Shown in pieces: positions 23,219 to 32,335 of a DNA stretch of 38,296 bases. Position numbers and translations under genes: made by a program. Location: NCBI GenBank assembly GCA_026785945.1, contig JAJAZD010000227.1:1-38296 (forward strand), in the 5' to 3' direction. This stretch comes from Pseudonocardia sp. GTDB taxonomy: Bacteria > Actinomycetota > Actinomycetes > Mycobacteriales > Pseudonocardiaceae. The notes beneath the pieces are model-generated. The model searched no databases, had not been told where the DNA came from, and saw only the letters and a program-made list of their open reading frames with translations. Numbering within the stretch: the first letter of the stretch is position 1; every line of letters begins with the position of its first letter.

Positions 23219-23557
23219 TCAGGCGTCCGGGCCGGCCGGGCCGTCCAGGACGAGGCCGAAGTGTTCCCGCCGGTCCGCGGGGACCCGGTCGACGTAGTCG
23301 GGGTGCTTCGCGATCCACGACCGCACGAACGGGCACGCGGGCACGACGGCCAGCAGGCGCCGGGACGCGGCGTCCAGCGCCGACCGGACGAGGACCCCAC
23401 CGAGCCCGTTGCCGGCGAACGCGGCGTCGATCTCGGTGTGGGTGAACGTGATCTCGCCGGGGGCGAGCCGTTAGCTCGCGAAACCCGCGAGCCGCCCGTC
23501 GACGTGGATCTCGAACCGCGACCACTCGGGCACGTCGAGGATCGAGGGCCCCGTCAT
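23219..23557 (-). pseudogene. Small GNAT acetyltransferase interrupted by an in-frame TAA
   Basis: From ATG at 23557 the frame reads TGPSILDVPEWSRFEIHVDG and RLAGFAS, then TAA at 23473-23471, and continues in the same frame as RLAPGEITFTHTEIDAAFAGNGLGGVLVRSALDAAS and FVRSWIAKHPDY to TGA at 23219. The continuation holds the acyl-CoA loop (GNGLGG) of the small YjdJ-like GNAT family, about 110 residues when intact. Those proteins typically have FASYRL here, so TAC to TAA is the simplest change. The ATG overlaps the pirin TGA (ATGA), so it was translationally coupled. A single sequencing error could also explain it. If real, the product is a 28-residue peptide. Confidence 0.85.
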
Positions 23558-23952
23558 CCTCGGGCGCCGCTGTGCGGGACGTAGGTGGCGGGGATGACGC
23601 CGAGCTTGCCCTGTTGGTGGTCCTCGAAGGTCGCCAGTACCTCCGCCTCGGTGTTCATGACGAACGGGCCGGCCCAGGCGATCGGCTCGCGGATCGGCAG
23701 CCCCCCGAGGATCACGACGTCCAGGCCGGTCAGGCGGGACTCCTGCCTGGCGTCGGCGGCGACGATGATCGTGTCTCCGGGTCCGAACACCGTGGCCTGC
23801 CCGGTGCGGACGGGCCGGCGCTCCGCCCCGACGGTCCCCGTTCCAGAGAGCACGTAGACCAGTGCGTTGAAGTCGCGGCGCCAGGGCAGCCGGATCTCGG
23901 CGCCGGGGGAGAGGGTGGCGTGTGCCATCGCCATCGGGGTTCTTCCTGTCAC
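23554..23952 (-). pseudogene. Pirin family protein, C-terminal half only
   Basis: 132 residues from a GTG at 23952. It starts at TPMAMAHATLSPGAEIRLPWRRDFNALVYVLSGTGTVG and runs through FGPGDTIIVAADARQESRLTGLDVVILGGLPIREPIAWAGPFVMNTEAEVLATFEDHQQGKLGVIPATYVPHSG. These are the features of the C-terminal cupin domain of pirins, which are normally ~300-330 residues with metal-binding His residues in the N-terminal cupin. Only 95 bases separate this start from the HPPD stop, so the N-terminal domain is lost, not displaced. It may be a remnant or a functional single-cupin protein; without the His/Glu metal set I favour a remnant. GTG is not preceded by a strong ribosome site. Confidence 0.7.
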
Positions 23953-23988
23953 GCCGCCGGCCCGTGCTCCCCCTGACCGGTCCGCGCC

Positions 23989-24002
23989 CCCCGTCGACGG
24001 GG
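23989..24002. terminator. Palindrome in the HPPD-pirin gap
   Basis: CCCCGTCGACGGGG is a perfect 14-bp palindrome (5-bp stem, 4-base loop), 46 bases past the HPPD stop; flanking bases extend the pairing imperfectly (gctcccc upstream at 23966-23972, ggggagc at 23999-24005). Probable terminator of the hpd transcript. The 13-mer gtcgacggggagc also occurs at 1080-1092 in the other hairpin. Confidence 0.4.
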
Positions 24003-24047
24003 AGCATCGGCACGAGAGGGGAGCGTGGGCCGACGCGATGGTCGTTC

Positions 24048-25801
<1,754 letters not shown>

Positions 25802-25815
25802 CCCGGCCCGTCGAG

Positions 25816-26583
25816 TCAGGCGCGGGAGGCCAGGAAACGGGTGACGCTCTGCTGTACCCGGTGCGGTCGTTCCAGGTGGGGGGCGTGGGCGCAGTTCAGC
25901 ACCAGCAGCTCGACGGGCCCGGCTGCCGCGTCGCGCACCGCCTCGACGTGCACGACCGTGCCGTAGGGGTCGTTCGTACCCTGCACCCCGAGCACCGGAG
26001 CCGTGATGCCCCCGAGCAACGGCCGCAGGTCGAAGCTCCGGAACTCCTCGGAGAGCCACACGTCGTTCCAGCTCCGGAACGTCACGTCGGCGTCGCGGTG
26101 GTGGCGCGACATCCGGACACGGAGGTCACCGGAGGTGAACGCCTCCCTCGCCGCCTCGATGCTGCGCAGGCCGACGTCCTCGACGAGCACATGGGGTGCG
26201 AGGACGACGAGCCCCGCAACGGGGTGCGCGGCCGCGTGTACCAGCGCGATCGAGCCGCCGTCGCTGTGCCCGACGAGCACCGGGTGTGCCAGGTCCAGCG
26301 CCGCGCGCAGGACCGGGACGACGATGAGCGCCTCCTCGTGCAGGAAACCCGCCGCGGGCTTCGTGGGCGGCAGGTCGGAGAACCCGTGCCCGAGGCGGGA
26401 GTACGCGACCGCGCGCCGGCCCGTCGCGGCGGCGATCCTGCGGTGGAACCCGCGCCACAGCCCGACCGAGCCGAGCCCCTCGTGCAGGAACAGCAGCGGG
26501 GCACGGGCCGGGTCGCCGGGGACGGCGTCGTACTCGACGCGCCCGCCCGGCACGTCCACGGTGGGGAGCACTCCGGACGTCAC
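25816..26583 (-). CDS. Alpha/beta hydrolase
   Basis: 255 residues. The fold is clear: PLLFLHEGLGSVGLWRGF (oxyanion region), AYSRLGHGFSD, the nucleophile elbow VLVGHSDGGSIALVHAAAH (Ser in GHSDGG), acid in VQGTNDPYGTVVH and the histidine candidate in LNCAHAPHLERPHRV. The N-terminus VPGGRVEYDAVPGD is in the style of small hydrolases of broad substrate range. GTG at 26583 has TAATGT six bases upstream; the TAA is the stop of the upstream YjbR gene. The gene is last in a same-strand series VOC - YjbR - hydrolase. Confidence 0.9.
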   Translation of the reverse strand: MTSGVLPTVDVPGGRVEYDAVPGDPARAPLLFLHEGLGSVGLWRGFHRRIAAATGRRAVAYSRLGHGFSDLPPTKPAAGFLHEEALIVVPVLRAALDLAHPVLVGHSDGGSIALVHAAAHPVAGLVVLAPHVLVEDVGLRSIEAAREAFTSGDLRVRMSRHHRDADVTFRSWNDVWLSEEFRSFDLRPLLGGITAPVLGVQGTNDPYGTVVHVEAVRDAAAGPVELLVLNCAHAPHLERPHRVQQSVTRFLASRA

Positions 26584-26589
26584 CCCGGC

Positions 26590-26595
26590 ACATTA
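26590..26595 (-). promoter_or_regulatory. -10 TAATGT overlapping the YjbR stop codon
   Basis: The first three bases are the TAA stop of the MmcQ/YjbR gene, and the hexamer ends six bases before the GTG of the hydrolase. Confidence 0.5.
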
Positions 26596-26943
26596 GGTGT
26601 CGAGGAGGGCCACGAGCTTCTTCGGGGCGATCTCCCGGTAGGCGTCCGTGACGATCTCGGCGACCTCGTCGCGGTCCAGGTCCACGTCCAGCCACACCCC
26701 CAGCCAGCCCCGCCCGCCGACGTACGACGGGCGGAAGAACCGGTCGGGCCGCGCCGCCACCAGCGCCTCCTGCGCGCCGGGCGGGGCCGCGCACCAGAAC
26801 GCCACCCGGTCGTCGTGGTGGTGGTCGGCGTACATCACGAACACCTTCCGGACGAACCACGTCGGCTCGCCGTGGCTGACCTTCTCCGTCACCTCGGGCA
26901 GCCCCATGCACAGGGCGCGCACGAGGGGGAGCGGATCGGTCAT
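26593..26943 (-). CDS. MmcQ/YjbR family DNA-binding-fold protein
   Basis: 116 residues. Motifs of the family: LPEVTEKVSHGEPTWFVRKVFVMYADH, VAFWCAAPPGAQEALVAARPDRFFRPSYVGGRGWLGVWLD and EIVTDAYREIAPKKLVALLD. The structure is related to a winged DNA-binding fold, yet no function is established. ATG 26943 overlaps the VOC stop codon (ATGA), so the two are translationally coupled. The paired occurrence of YjbR and glyoxalase-like genes is frequent in actinobacteria. Confidence 0.9.
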   Translation of the reverse strand: MTDPLPLVRALCMGLPEVTEKVSHGEPTWFVRKVFVMYADHHHDDRVAFWCAAPPGAQEALVAARPDRFFRPSYVGGRGWLGVWLDVDLDRDEVAEIVTDAYREIAPKKLVALLDT

Positions 26944-27332
26944 CGCGCCGCGGGGGTGGGGCGGTAGCTGCCGACCGTCCAGACGTTGCCCTCCGGGTCG
27001 GTGACCGCGTACTCGCGGGAGCCGTAGGGCTGGTCGGTCAGGGCCATGACGACGGGAGCGCCCGCCGAGACCGCGCGGTCGTGGTGGGCGTCGACGGCTG
27101 CCTCGTCGTCGAGTGCCAGGTAGAGCACGGCGCGGCCGGTGTCGAAGGGCCCCGGCGGGTCGGAGCGGGTGCCGAGCATGACGATGTCGTCGCCGAAGCT
27201 CAGCTCGGCATGGGCGACGCTGCCGGCGTCGTCGTTGTGCATGCTCTCCTCGACGAAGCCCAACGCCTCGGTCAGGAACGCCATCGCGGCCTTCGGATCG
27301 TCGTAGCGCAGGGTCGGATAGATGCTGGTCAT
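26940..27332 (-). CDS. VOC family (glyoxalase-like) protein
   Basis: 130 residues: MTSIYPTLRYDDPKAAMAFLTEALGF opens the first beta-alpha-beta unit, with GDDIVMLGTRSD and the closing GSREYAVTDPEGNVWTVGSYRP. The Glu-Tyr and Asp-Pro-Glu-Gly-Asn-Val-Trp end is typical. Members bind metal or small ligands such as bleomycin or fosfomycin-like molecules, but nothing specific is indicated here. The ATG at 27332 has TACCGT six bases upstream, without a ribosome site (leaderless). It overlaps the next gene by four bases and heads the VOC-YjbR-hydrolase string. Confidence 0.9.
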   Translation of the reverse strand: MTSIYPTLRYDDPKAAMAFLTEALGFVEESMHNDDAGSVAHAELSFGDDIVMLGTRSDPPGPFDTGRAVLYLALDDEAAVDAHHDRAVSAGAPVVMALTDQPYGSREYAVTDPEGNVWTVGSYRPTPAAR

Positions 27333-27338
27333 GGCGCA

Positions 27339-27344
27339 ACGGTA
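27339..27344 (-). promoter_or_regulatory. -10 TACCGT for the VOC gene
   Basis: TACCGT on the minus strand, six bases before the ATG at 27332. Confidence 0.5.
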
Positions 27345-27386
27345 GGACCTGGGCGGGCCCCGGTCTTGAACGAATGGGAACAGCGG

Positions 27387-28211
27387 TCAGGAGGGTGCGT
27401 GCCGGTACTCCGTCGGTGTGCACCCGGCCAACGCCCGGAACTCGCGCACCAGGTGGGCGTGGTCGGCGTAGCCGCAGGCGGCGGCCACGTCGGCGAGCGG
27501 ACGGGCTACCGCCGTTCCGGGCCCACCGATGGGTGGGCCGGGGACCAGCAGGCCCGCCGCCCGGCTGAACCGCAGCACCCGGGCGGCGGCCTTGGGAGCG
27601 AGGCCGACCTGGGTCCGGAACCGGTTGAGCAGGTGGCGCCTGCTCCATCCGGTGCCGTCCGCGAGCGTCTGCACCCCGACGGAACCCGCGGTGGCCTGCA
27701 GCCGGTGCCACGCCCACGCGACCTCCGGGTCCGGCCGGACCCGCGAGTCGTCGAGGAGCCGGCGCAGGACCACGTCGACCCGGGCGAAGCGGGCCGCCCA
27801 GCCCGCGTCGTCGGCGAATCGATCCGGGAGTGCGGCGAGCCCGGGCACGTCGAGCTCGTCGACGCGCGGCGCCGCGTTCGTCAGGTCCGGCATCGGCCGG
27901 CCGAGCAGGGTGAACACGCCGAGGGGGGTGAGGTCGACCTGCACCCCGTGCTGGACACCGCGGAACTCGGTGACCACCGCGGCGTCGTGCATGCCGGCCA
28001 GGAACGACCCAGGAGCCGTCGGTCCGGCCGGCCCGAACAGCCGGATCGGCGGTCCGAGACTCAGGATCAGCGTGCACGACCCGGTCGGCGCCTGGCGCCG
28101 GCGCACCGGGGCGGCGCTGAACTCGCGGTAGCCGCTGTAACCCAGGACCAGCCCGCCCAGCGCCGGGTGCGGGCGCACCCGCAGGCACTCGGCGACCAGC
28201 GGTCCGTCCAC
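27387..28211 (-). CDS. AraC family transcriptional regulator
   Basis: 274 residues. The C-terminal double helix-turn-helix is seen as GVQTLADGTGWSRRHLLNRFRTQVGLAPKAAARVLRFSRAAGLLV and ADVAAACGYADHAHLVREFRALAGCTPTEYRHAP, with the P-x-x-Y ending usual for AraC proteins. The N-terminal ~150 residues (CTLILSLGPPIRLFGP, SFLAGMHDAAVVTEF) form a cupin-like sensor. GTG at 28211; no good ribosome site was found. It is upstream of the VOC gene on the same strand, 54 bases away, and divergent from the SpoIIE-fragment gene. Effector unknown. Confidence 0.9.
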   Translation of the reverse strand: MDGPLVAECLRVRPHPALGGLVLGYSGYREFSAAPVRRRQAPTGSCTLILSLGPPIRLFGPAGPTAPGSFLAGMHDAAVVTEFRGVQHGVQVDLTPLGVFTLLGRPMPDLTNAAPRVDELDVPGLAALPDRFADDAGWAARFARVDVVLRRLLDDSRVRPDPEVAWAWHRLQATAGSVGVQTLADGTGWSRRHLLNRFRTQVGLAPKAAARVLRFSRAAGLLVPGPPIGGPGTAVARPLADVAAACGYADHAHLVREFRALAGCTPTEYRHAPS

Positions 28212-28244
28212 CCGGAGAGCATGGCAGCCGCGCGGGCCGCGAAC

Positions 28245-28250
28245 TACGCT
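28245..28250 (+). promoter_or_regulatory. -10 TACGCT for the truncated SpoIIE gene
   Basis: TACGCT ends seven bases before the GTG at 28258. Confidence 0.5.
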
Positions 28251-28257
28251 CCCGACC

Positions 28258-28563
28258 GTGAAGCCGCCCGAAGCGGACGGCCAGCCGCGCCTGCTCGCCG
28301 GGGTCGACGCCGTGCCGGGGGTCGACCCCGGGCGCGCGCGTCACGACCACGAGGTCGTGCTCCCGGGCGGTGCCACGCTGCTGCTCTACACCGACGGGCT
28401 CGCCGAGCGGCGTCACGATGACGGGGCCGGGACCAGGTTGCTCGACCCCGTGCGGGCGGGCGCGGGACTGTCACTTCCGGAGTTCTGCGACCACCTCGTC
28501 CGCGGCACGACCGCCGACACCGGTGACGACATCGTCGTGCTCGCCGTGCGTCTGAACTCGTGA
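28258..28563 (+). pseudogene. SpoIIE-type phosphatase, C-terminal fragment
   Basis: 101 residues. The tail ARHDHEVVLPGGATLLLYTDGLAERRHDDG, LSLPEFCDHLVRGTTADTGDDIVVLAVRL is the last third of a PP2C/SpoIIE phosphatase: the LLLYTDGL-E-R block and final GDDIVVLAVR with the metal-site aspartates. The N-terminal catalytic half, with the other aspartates, is missing. However, the gene has an intact-looking leaderless promoter (TACGCT, seven bases, GTG). Its GTGA end overlaps the kinase start, so the pair is coupled. It could be a decayed phosphatase kept as a translational lead-in for the kinase, or a small protein with a non-catalytic role. Confidence 0.7.
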
Positions 28564-29237
28564 CCTCCATCGAGGAGCTGGCCGTACGCGCCGTGGGGTC
28601 GGGGACGCGACGACGGATCGTCGGGATCACCGGCAGTCCCGGTGCGGGCAAGTCGACCCTGGTGGCGGCGCTGATGCGCGTCCTCCCGCCGGGCGCCGCG
28701 GCGCATGTCCCGATGGACGGCTTCCACCTCGCCGACGTCGAGCTGGCCCGGCTCGGCCGGCTCGCCGCCAAGGGCGCCCCCGACACGTTCGACGTCGGCG
28801 GGTACGTCGCGCTGCTGCGCCGCCTGCGCGCCGTGGACGGGGTCGGGGACGAGGACGGGGACGCGGAGGTGATCTACGCCCCGCGGTTCGAGCGCGACCT
28901 CGAACAGGCGCTGGCCGGGGCGATCGCCGTGCCGCGGGATGCGCGGCTCGTCCTCACCGAGGGCAACTACCTCCTGCTCGACGACGGCCGGTGGTCCGAG
29001 GTGCGCCGCCGGCTCGACGAGGTGTGGTTCTGCGACCTGGATCCGGCCGTGCGGCTGGCCCGCCTGACGGCGCGGCACGTGCGCTTCGGCAAGGCGCCCG
29101 ACCGCGCGGCCGCCTGGATCGCGGCGGTCGACGAGCCCAACGCGGCGCTCGTGGACTCCACCCGGGCCCTCGCGGACCTGGTGGTCCCGGGCACGGTGCT
29201 CGACGCCCTCCCCGTCGAGCACGACGACCCCCGCTGA
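28560..29237 (+). CDS. Uridine kinase/PRK-like P-loop nucleoside kinase
   Basis: 225 residues. The P-loop GITGSPGAGKSTLVAAL is near residue 22, and PMDGFHLADVELARLGRLAAKGAPDTFDVGGYVALLRRL follows. The DGFHL acid and KGAPDTFDV block is the actinobacterial kinase (PanK/PRK-superfamily) signature, with IYAPRFERDLE, LVLTEGNYLLLDDGRW (Walker-B-like TEGNYLL) and the lid RLTARHVRFGKAPD. Substrate unknown, probably a sugar, nucleoside or pantothenate-like compound. GTG at 28560 overlaps the stop of the truncated SpoIIE frame by four bases. Convergent with the MerR gene. Residues ~96-103 contain a short Asp/Glu/Gly run. Confidence 0.9.
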   Translation: MTSIEELAVRAVGSGTRRRIVGITGSPGAGKSTLVAALMRVLPPGAAAHVPMDGFHLADVELARLGRLAAKGAPDTFDVGGYVALLRRLRAVDGVGDEDGDAEVIYAPRFERDLEQALAGAIAVPRDARLVLTEGNYLLLDDGRWSEVRRRLDEVWFCDLDPAVRLARLTARHVRFGKAPDRAAAWIAAVDEPNAALVDSTRALADLVVPGTVLDALPVEHDDPR

Positions 29238-29261
29238 GGTCGTCGTCCTGGACGGTGCGGG

Positions 29262-30002
29262 TCAGCTCAGGCGGGCCTGGGCGTACACCGCCATCGCGTC
29301 GCGCAGGTACACCGAGAGACCGGGGCCCGTCGCGTCGATCGTCGCGGCGAAGCGCTCGTCGTCGACGTAGAGCTGCCCCAGGCCGGTGTAGGCGCCGCGG
29401 TCGGGGGTCCAGAAGTGGGTCACCCACACGTGGTGGCGGGCGACGATCTCCTGGACCACCGGGTCGTCCGCCGCGGCGCCGGCGTCCATGGCCGCGGCCA
29501 GGTCCCGGTGGACGCCCTCGCCCTCGGCCCTGATCGCGCCCGCGGTCGCGTCGTTCCAGCTCGCCGCGCGGCGCTGGGACTCCACGGCCTCGGATCCGTA
29601 GCGCTCGCGGGCCTGCGCGGCGTAGGGGTCGTCGCGGAACCCGGTGAACAGTTTCTCGGCGGCCATGACAGGACCGTCCTCTCTCTCGTCGATGGTGGCG
29701 GCCACGGTGGCCGCCAGTGTGCGCAGGCGATCGGCCTCGGCGAGCAGCCGGTCGTGGTGGCGGCGCAGCGCCGCCACCTCGTCGGCGTCGCCGTCGAGCA
29801 CCGCGCCGATGTCGTCCAGACCCAGACCCAGCTCGCGCAGCACCAGGATGTGCTGCAGCCGCAGGAGCTGGGGGCGTTCGTAGTAGCGGATCCCGCCGTG
29901 CCCGGTGCGGGCCGGCGGCAGCAGACCGGTGTGGTCGTAGTGCCGCAGGGTGCGGGAGCTGACTCGGGACATCCGGGCCACCTCGGTCGTGGACCAACGC
30001 AT
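29262..30002 (-). CDS. MerR family regulator with TipA-S-like domain
   Basis: 246 residues from ATG at 30002. MerR DNA-binding domain: WSTTEVARMSRVSSRTLRHYDHTGLLPPARTGHGGIRYYERPQLLRLQHILVLRELGLGLDDI, then the dimer helix (ALRRHHDRLLAEADRLRTLAATVA). The C-terminal domain reads EKLFTGFRDDPYAAQARERYGSEAVESQRRAA and HHVWVTHFWTPDRGAYTGLGQLYVDDERFAATIDATGPGLSVYLRDAMAVYAQARL, the TipAS-type antibiotic-binding fold known from TipAL. Length matches TipAL (~250). The ATG has TAGCGT seven bases upstream (leaderless), and an inverted repeat covers the -35 area, so autoregulation is likely. No adjacent target gene is evident. Confidence 0.93.
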   Translation of the reverse strand: MRWSTTEVARMSRVSSRTLRHYDHTGLLPPARTGHGGIRYYERPQLLRLQHILVLRELGLGLDDIGAVLDGDADEVAALRRHHDRLLAEADRLRTLAATVAATIDEREDGPVMAAEKLFTGFRDDPYAAQARERYGSEAVESQRRAASWNDATAGAIRAEGEGVHRDLAAAMDAGAAADDPVVQEIVARHHVWVTHFWTPDRGAYTGLGQLYVDDERFAATIDATGPGLSVYLRDAMAVYAQARLS

Positions 30003-30009
30003 GGGACAC

Positions 30010-30015
30010 ACGCTA
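30010..30015 (-). promoter_or_regulatory. -10 TAGCGT of the MerR gene
   Basis: TAGCGT ends seven bases before the ATG at 30002. Confidence 0.5.
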
Positions 30016-30018
30016 GAA

Positions 30019-30035
30019 GTTGACGAAAGGTCAAC
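30019..30035. promoter_or_regulatory. MerR operator candidate
   Basis: GTTGAC and GTCAAC form a perfect inverted repeat around the five bases gaaag, just upstream of the MerR -10 (TAGCGT). MerR-family sites commonly contain TTGAC half-sites overlapping the spacer. Confidence 0.6.
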
Positions 30036-30329
30036 CGCAGATGTCATTACGTGTGATGCGTGTCACGGTGGGCGTCGAGGACGGCGAGCCCGATGTCGTA
30101 CCCCGGGACGACAGTCGGTCGGGCACCCGGTCGAGGTAGGTGCGCAGGCCGCGCTGGGCGACATCACCCCGACGGGTACGCGCGTCGCCGGGGCGCACCG
30201 GTCGCGGGGGTGGATCAGCCACGGTGCGTAGCGGCGCCACACCTCCGGACACGACACCGTCCGTACCGGGCCCGTAGCCTCATTCCGGCCGATCCGGATC
30301 AGGACGGCGTCCTCCCCGGAGGTGGAGTC
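30036..30329 (-). other. Region with possible decayed coding sequence
   Basis: On the minus strand, short coding-like stretches appear in three frames: CPEVWRRYAPWLIHPRDR (about 30200-30255), RGDVAQRGLRTYLDRVPDRLSSRG (about 30100-30170) and YDIGLAVLDAHRDTHHT before a TAA near 30055. Read in succession they could be one protein broken by two or more frameshifts. I do not recognise the family. The esterase start and its ribosome site follow at 30330. Confidence 0.3.
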
Positions 30330-31559
30330 ATGGGTCGTGTCGCTCTCGGTGTGGGTCTCGCCGGCCTGCTCGCCGCCGCCGGGGCCCGCCGACCGGTGAT
30401 CCGCCGCTGGCCGGCGTCGCTCCTGCAGGCGGCGCCGTGCCTGCCCGCCTCGGAGCTGCCCGGTCCGCTGACGGCCGTGCACGTCGCGGCGGGCGTCGCG
30501 TCGCTGGTGGGTGGGGGGTGGTCCGGGCTCGCCGGTGCGCTCGCCAACGGGGCGGCCGTCGCCGCGTTGGCCGGGCTCCGCGGTGACGCCGACCGGTCCG
30601 CTGCAGTCCTGGCCACGGCGCTCGACCCGCTGGACCCGCCGCCGAGCCCTCTGCCGACCCCGCCGTCGACCCCGCAGAGGGGGCGCCTACCGGCGGGCCG
30701 TGCCGCGCGCCGGCGCTACCTGCGTGCCGCCGACGTCGCGTACGGTGATCATCCCGCGCAGCGTCTCGACGTGTGGGCACGCCCGGACCTGCCGCCCCAC
30801 GGCCGGGCCCCGGTGCTCGTGCAGGTCCACGGCGGTGGGTGGACCGGCGGCGACAAGGCGATGTCCGGGGCGCCCCTGATGGCCCATCTCGTCGAGCGCG
30901 GATGGGTGTGCGTCGCGGTCAACTACCGGCTCGGGCCGCAGGAGCGCTGGCCCGCCATGATCGTCGACGTCAAGCGCGCGCTCGCCTGGGTCACGAGTGA
31001 CATCGCCCGCCACGGCGGCGACCCCGGCTTCGTCGCGATCAGCGGCGGTTCTGCGGGCGGGCACCTCGCCTCACTGGCCGCCCTCACGCCGAACGACCCC
31101 GCCTTCCAGCCCGGTTTCGCCGACGGCGACACCTCGGTCGCCGCCGCCGTCCCGCTCTACGGGGTCCACGACTTCGGCGCGGACGAGTACGGGCTGTTCG
31201 GGCTGCTGGAGAACAAGGTCATCGGTACGACCCGCGTCGACGATCCCGACACCTGGAGCCGGGCGTCCCCGGTGGACCGCGTGGATCGGCACGCCCCGCC
31301 CTTCCTGGTGATCCACGGCAGCGCGGACACGATCACCTCGGTGGGCCAGTCCCGGCGCCTCGTCGCGCGGTTGCGGCAGGTCAGCACGCAACCGGTGTGT
31401 TACGCCGAGCTCCCCCACGCCCAGCACGGTTTCGACCTCTTCCCGACGCCGCGCACCGCGCACACCGTCCGTGCGGTACACCGCTTCCTGACCGCCGTTC
31501 GAGAGAACCGGACGCGGGACAGCCGCGACGTGGATCGGCGCGGGGCCGAGGTCGGCTAG
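30330..31559 (+). CDS. Alpha/beta hydrolase, HSL-type carboxylesterase
   Basis: 409 residues, ATG at 30330 after CCGGAGGTGGAG. Two N-terminal hydrophobic segments (VALGVGLAGLLAAAG and LTAVHVAAGVASLVGG) suggest membrane attachment. The catalytic domain has the HSL/BD-type oxyanion motif VHGGGWTGGDKAM, the nucleophile elbow AISGGSAGGHLASLAAL, the acid VIHGSADTITSV and the histidine in ELPHAQHGFDLFPTPR. A Pro-rich linker (DPPPSPLPTPPSTPQRGR) joins the parts. Related proteins hydrolyse acyl esters. The gene is isolated; downstream lies the remnant region. Confidence 0.9.
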   Translation: MGRVALGVGLAGLLAAAGARRPVIRRWPASLLQAAPCLPASELPGPLTAVHVAAGVASLVGGGWSGLAGALANGAAVAALAGLRGDADRSAAVLATALDPLDPPPSPLPTPPSTPQRGRLPAGRAARRRYLRAADVAYGDHPAQRLDVWARPDLPPHGRAPVLVQVHGGGWTGGDKAMSGAPLMAHLVERGWVCVAVNYRLGPQERWPAMIVDVKRALAWVTSDIARHGGDPGFVAISGGSAGGHLASLAALTPNDPAFQPGFADGDTSVAAAVPLYGVHDFGADEYGLFGLLENKVIGTTRVDDPDTWSRASPVDRVDRHAPPFLVIHGSADTITSVGQSRRLVARLRQVSTQPVCYAELPHAQHGFDLFPTPRTAHTVRAVHRFLTAVRENRTRDSRDVDRRGAEVG

Positions 31560-31649
31560 CTCGGTGTCCACCGACGTCGACCGGTGGGGGTCCGGAGGTG
31601 GTGGGAGTGGTTGACCAACAGTGATCGACCCCCTGGATCGTGTACCCCG

Positions 31650-31925
31650 AACCGGTTCAAGGTGCCCGGCGGGGAGCGATGGCGGCGCCTCGCGGTGCTG
31701 CAGAGCGATGCAGAGGGCTACCGGCGGATGGTGCGCCGCGTCGCGCAGACGTCGACCTGGCAGGAGAGCCCGGCCGACGAACCGCTGGAGCTCACCCGGT
31801 CCAAGGCCGGCATGTAGGCGTACCACGTCGTCACCGACGAGCAGGTCCAGCAGCAGATCGACACCCTCCCCGCCGAGGCGCTCGCCGGGCTCGCCGAGCT
31901 GCGAACCGTGCCCGAGGTCAACCCA
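31650..31925 (+). pseudogene. Toxin/antitoxin-like remnants
   Basis: One frame reads RFKVPGGERWRRLAVLQSDAEGYRRMVRRVAQTSTWQESP and DEPLELTRSKAGM, then TAG at 31815-31817, then AYHVVTDEQVQQQIDTLPAEALAGLAELRTVPEVNPW. The second part resembles the N-terminus of RelE/ParE-type ribonuclease toxins of actinobacteria (D-E-Q-V ... LPAEAL ... VNPW), and the first part could be a preceding antitoxin-like protein. ATG-TAG-GCG-TAC-CAC suggests that a TAC codon turned into TAG. The toxin-like part ends after about 37 residues, where another gene fragment starts. The assignment rests on short similarity. Confidence 0.35.
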
Positions 31926-31935
31926 TGGGCCTGCG

Positions 31936-32210
31936 AGCGCCCTGCTCGTGTGGCAGGTCTACGTGGTGCAGACGGTGGAGGGCGAGGAGAGCGCGGTACG
32001 CGCCCCGTACGAGAAGATCGCCACCGACCCCCGCCACGAGGCCATCACGCTTCTCGAGGCGCAGCCCGTCGAGAGCCGGGCCTTCGCACGCTGGTCGATG
32101 GCCCGCATCTCCGACAACGACCAGCCGTCGGGCATGCCGATCCTCACGAACCGGCACGAGGGCGACACCCCCGAGCCGGGGCACGAGACGCGGGAGTCCG
32201 ACCCGGTGAT
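31936..32210 (+). pseudogene. BLUF-domain remnant, N-terminus missing
   Basis: In frame, ALLVWQVYVVQTVEGEESAVRAPYEKIATDPRHEAITLLEAQPVESRAFARWSM matches the second half of a BLUF (FAD blue-light sensor) domain: the QTVEG block with E-x-x-V-x-x-x-Y and the D-P-R-H motif, ending in F-A-R-W-S-M. The first strand with the flavin-contacting Tyr, and the Asn/Gln region, is absent; the sequence upstream is the toxin-like fragment. The frame runs on to 32352 with unrelated codons. I conclude a deletion fused the two remnants. Confidence 0.7.
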
Positions 32211-32306
32211 CGTGCGATGCGCGGCTACGCCCGCGGGATGTCGGCCTTCACCTGAGGCGCGGCGGCGCCGTCGGTCATTGTCCGGTCGCGGAGACACCCA
32301 TCGTGT

Positions 32307-32335
32307 ACTTCGGCGCGAGAACGTGGCGCCGAAGT
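32307..32335. terminator. Perfect 10-bp hairpin in the remnant region
   Basis: ACTTCGGCGC and GCGCCGAAGT pair around nine bases. It lies between the BLUF remnant and the end of the LLM-SnoaL pseudogene, so it may terminate the latter's original transcript or a lost gene. No T-tract. Confidence 0.5.

Noticed and set aside
26583-28416. Minus-strand 607-residue frame spanning YjbR to AraC
   Set aside because: Only the YjbR end is real; the remainder runs antisense or out of frame through the VOC and AraC genes, which have their own intact frames.
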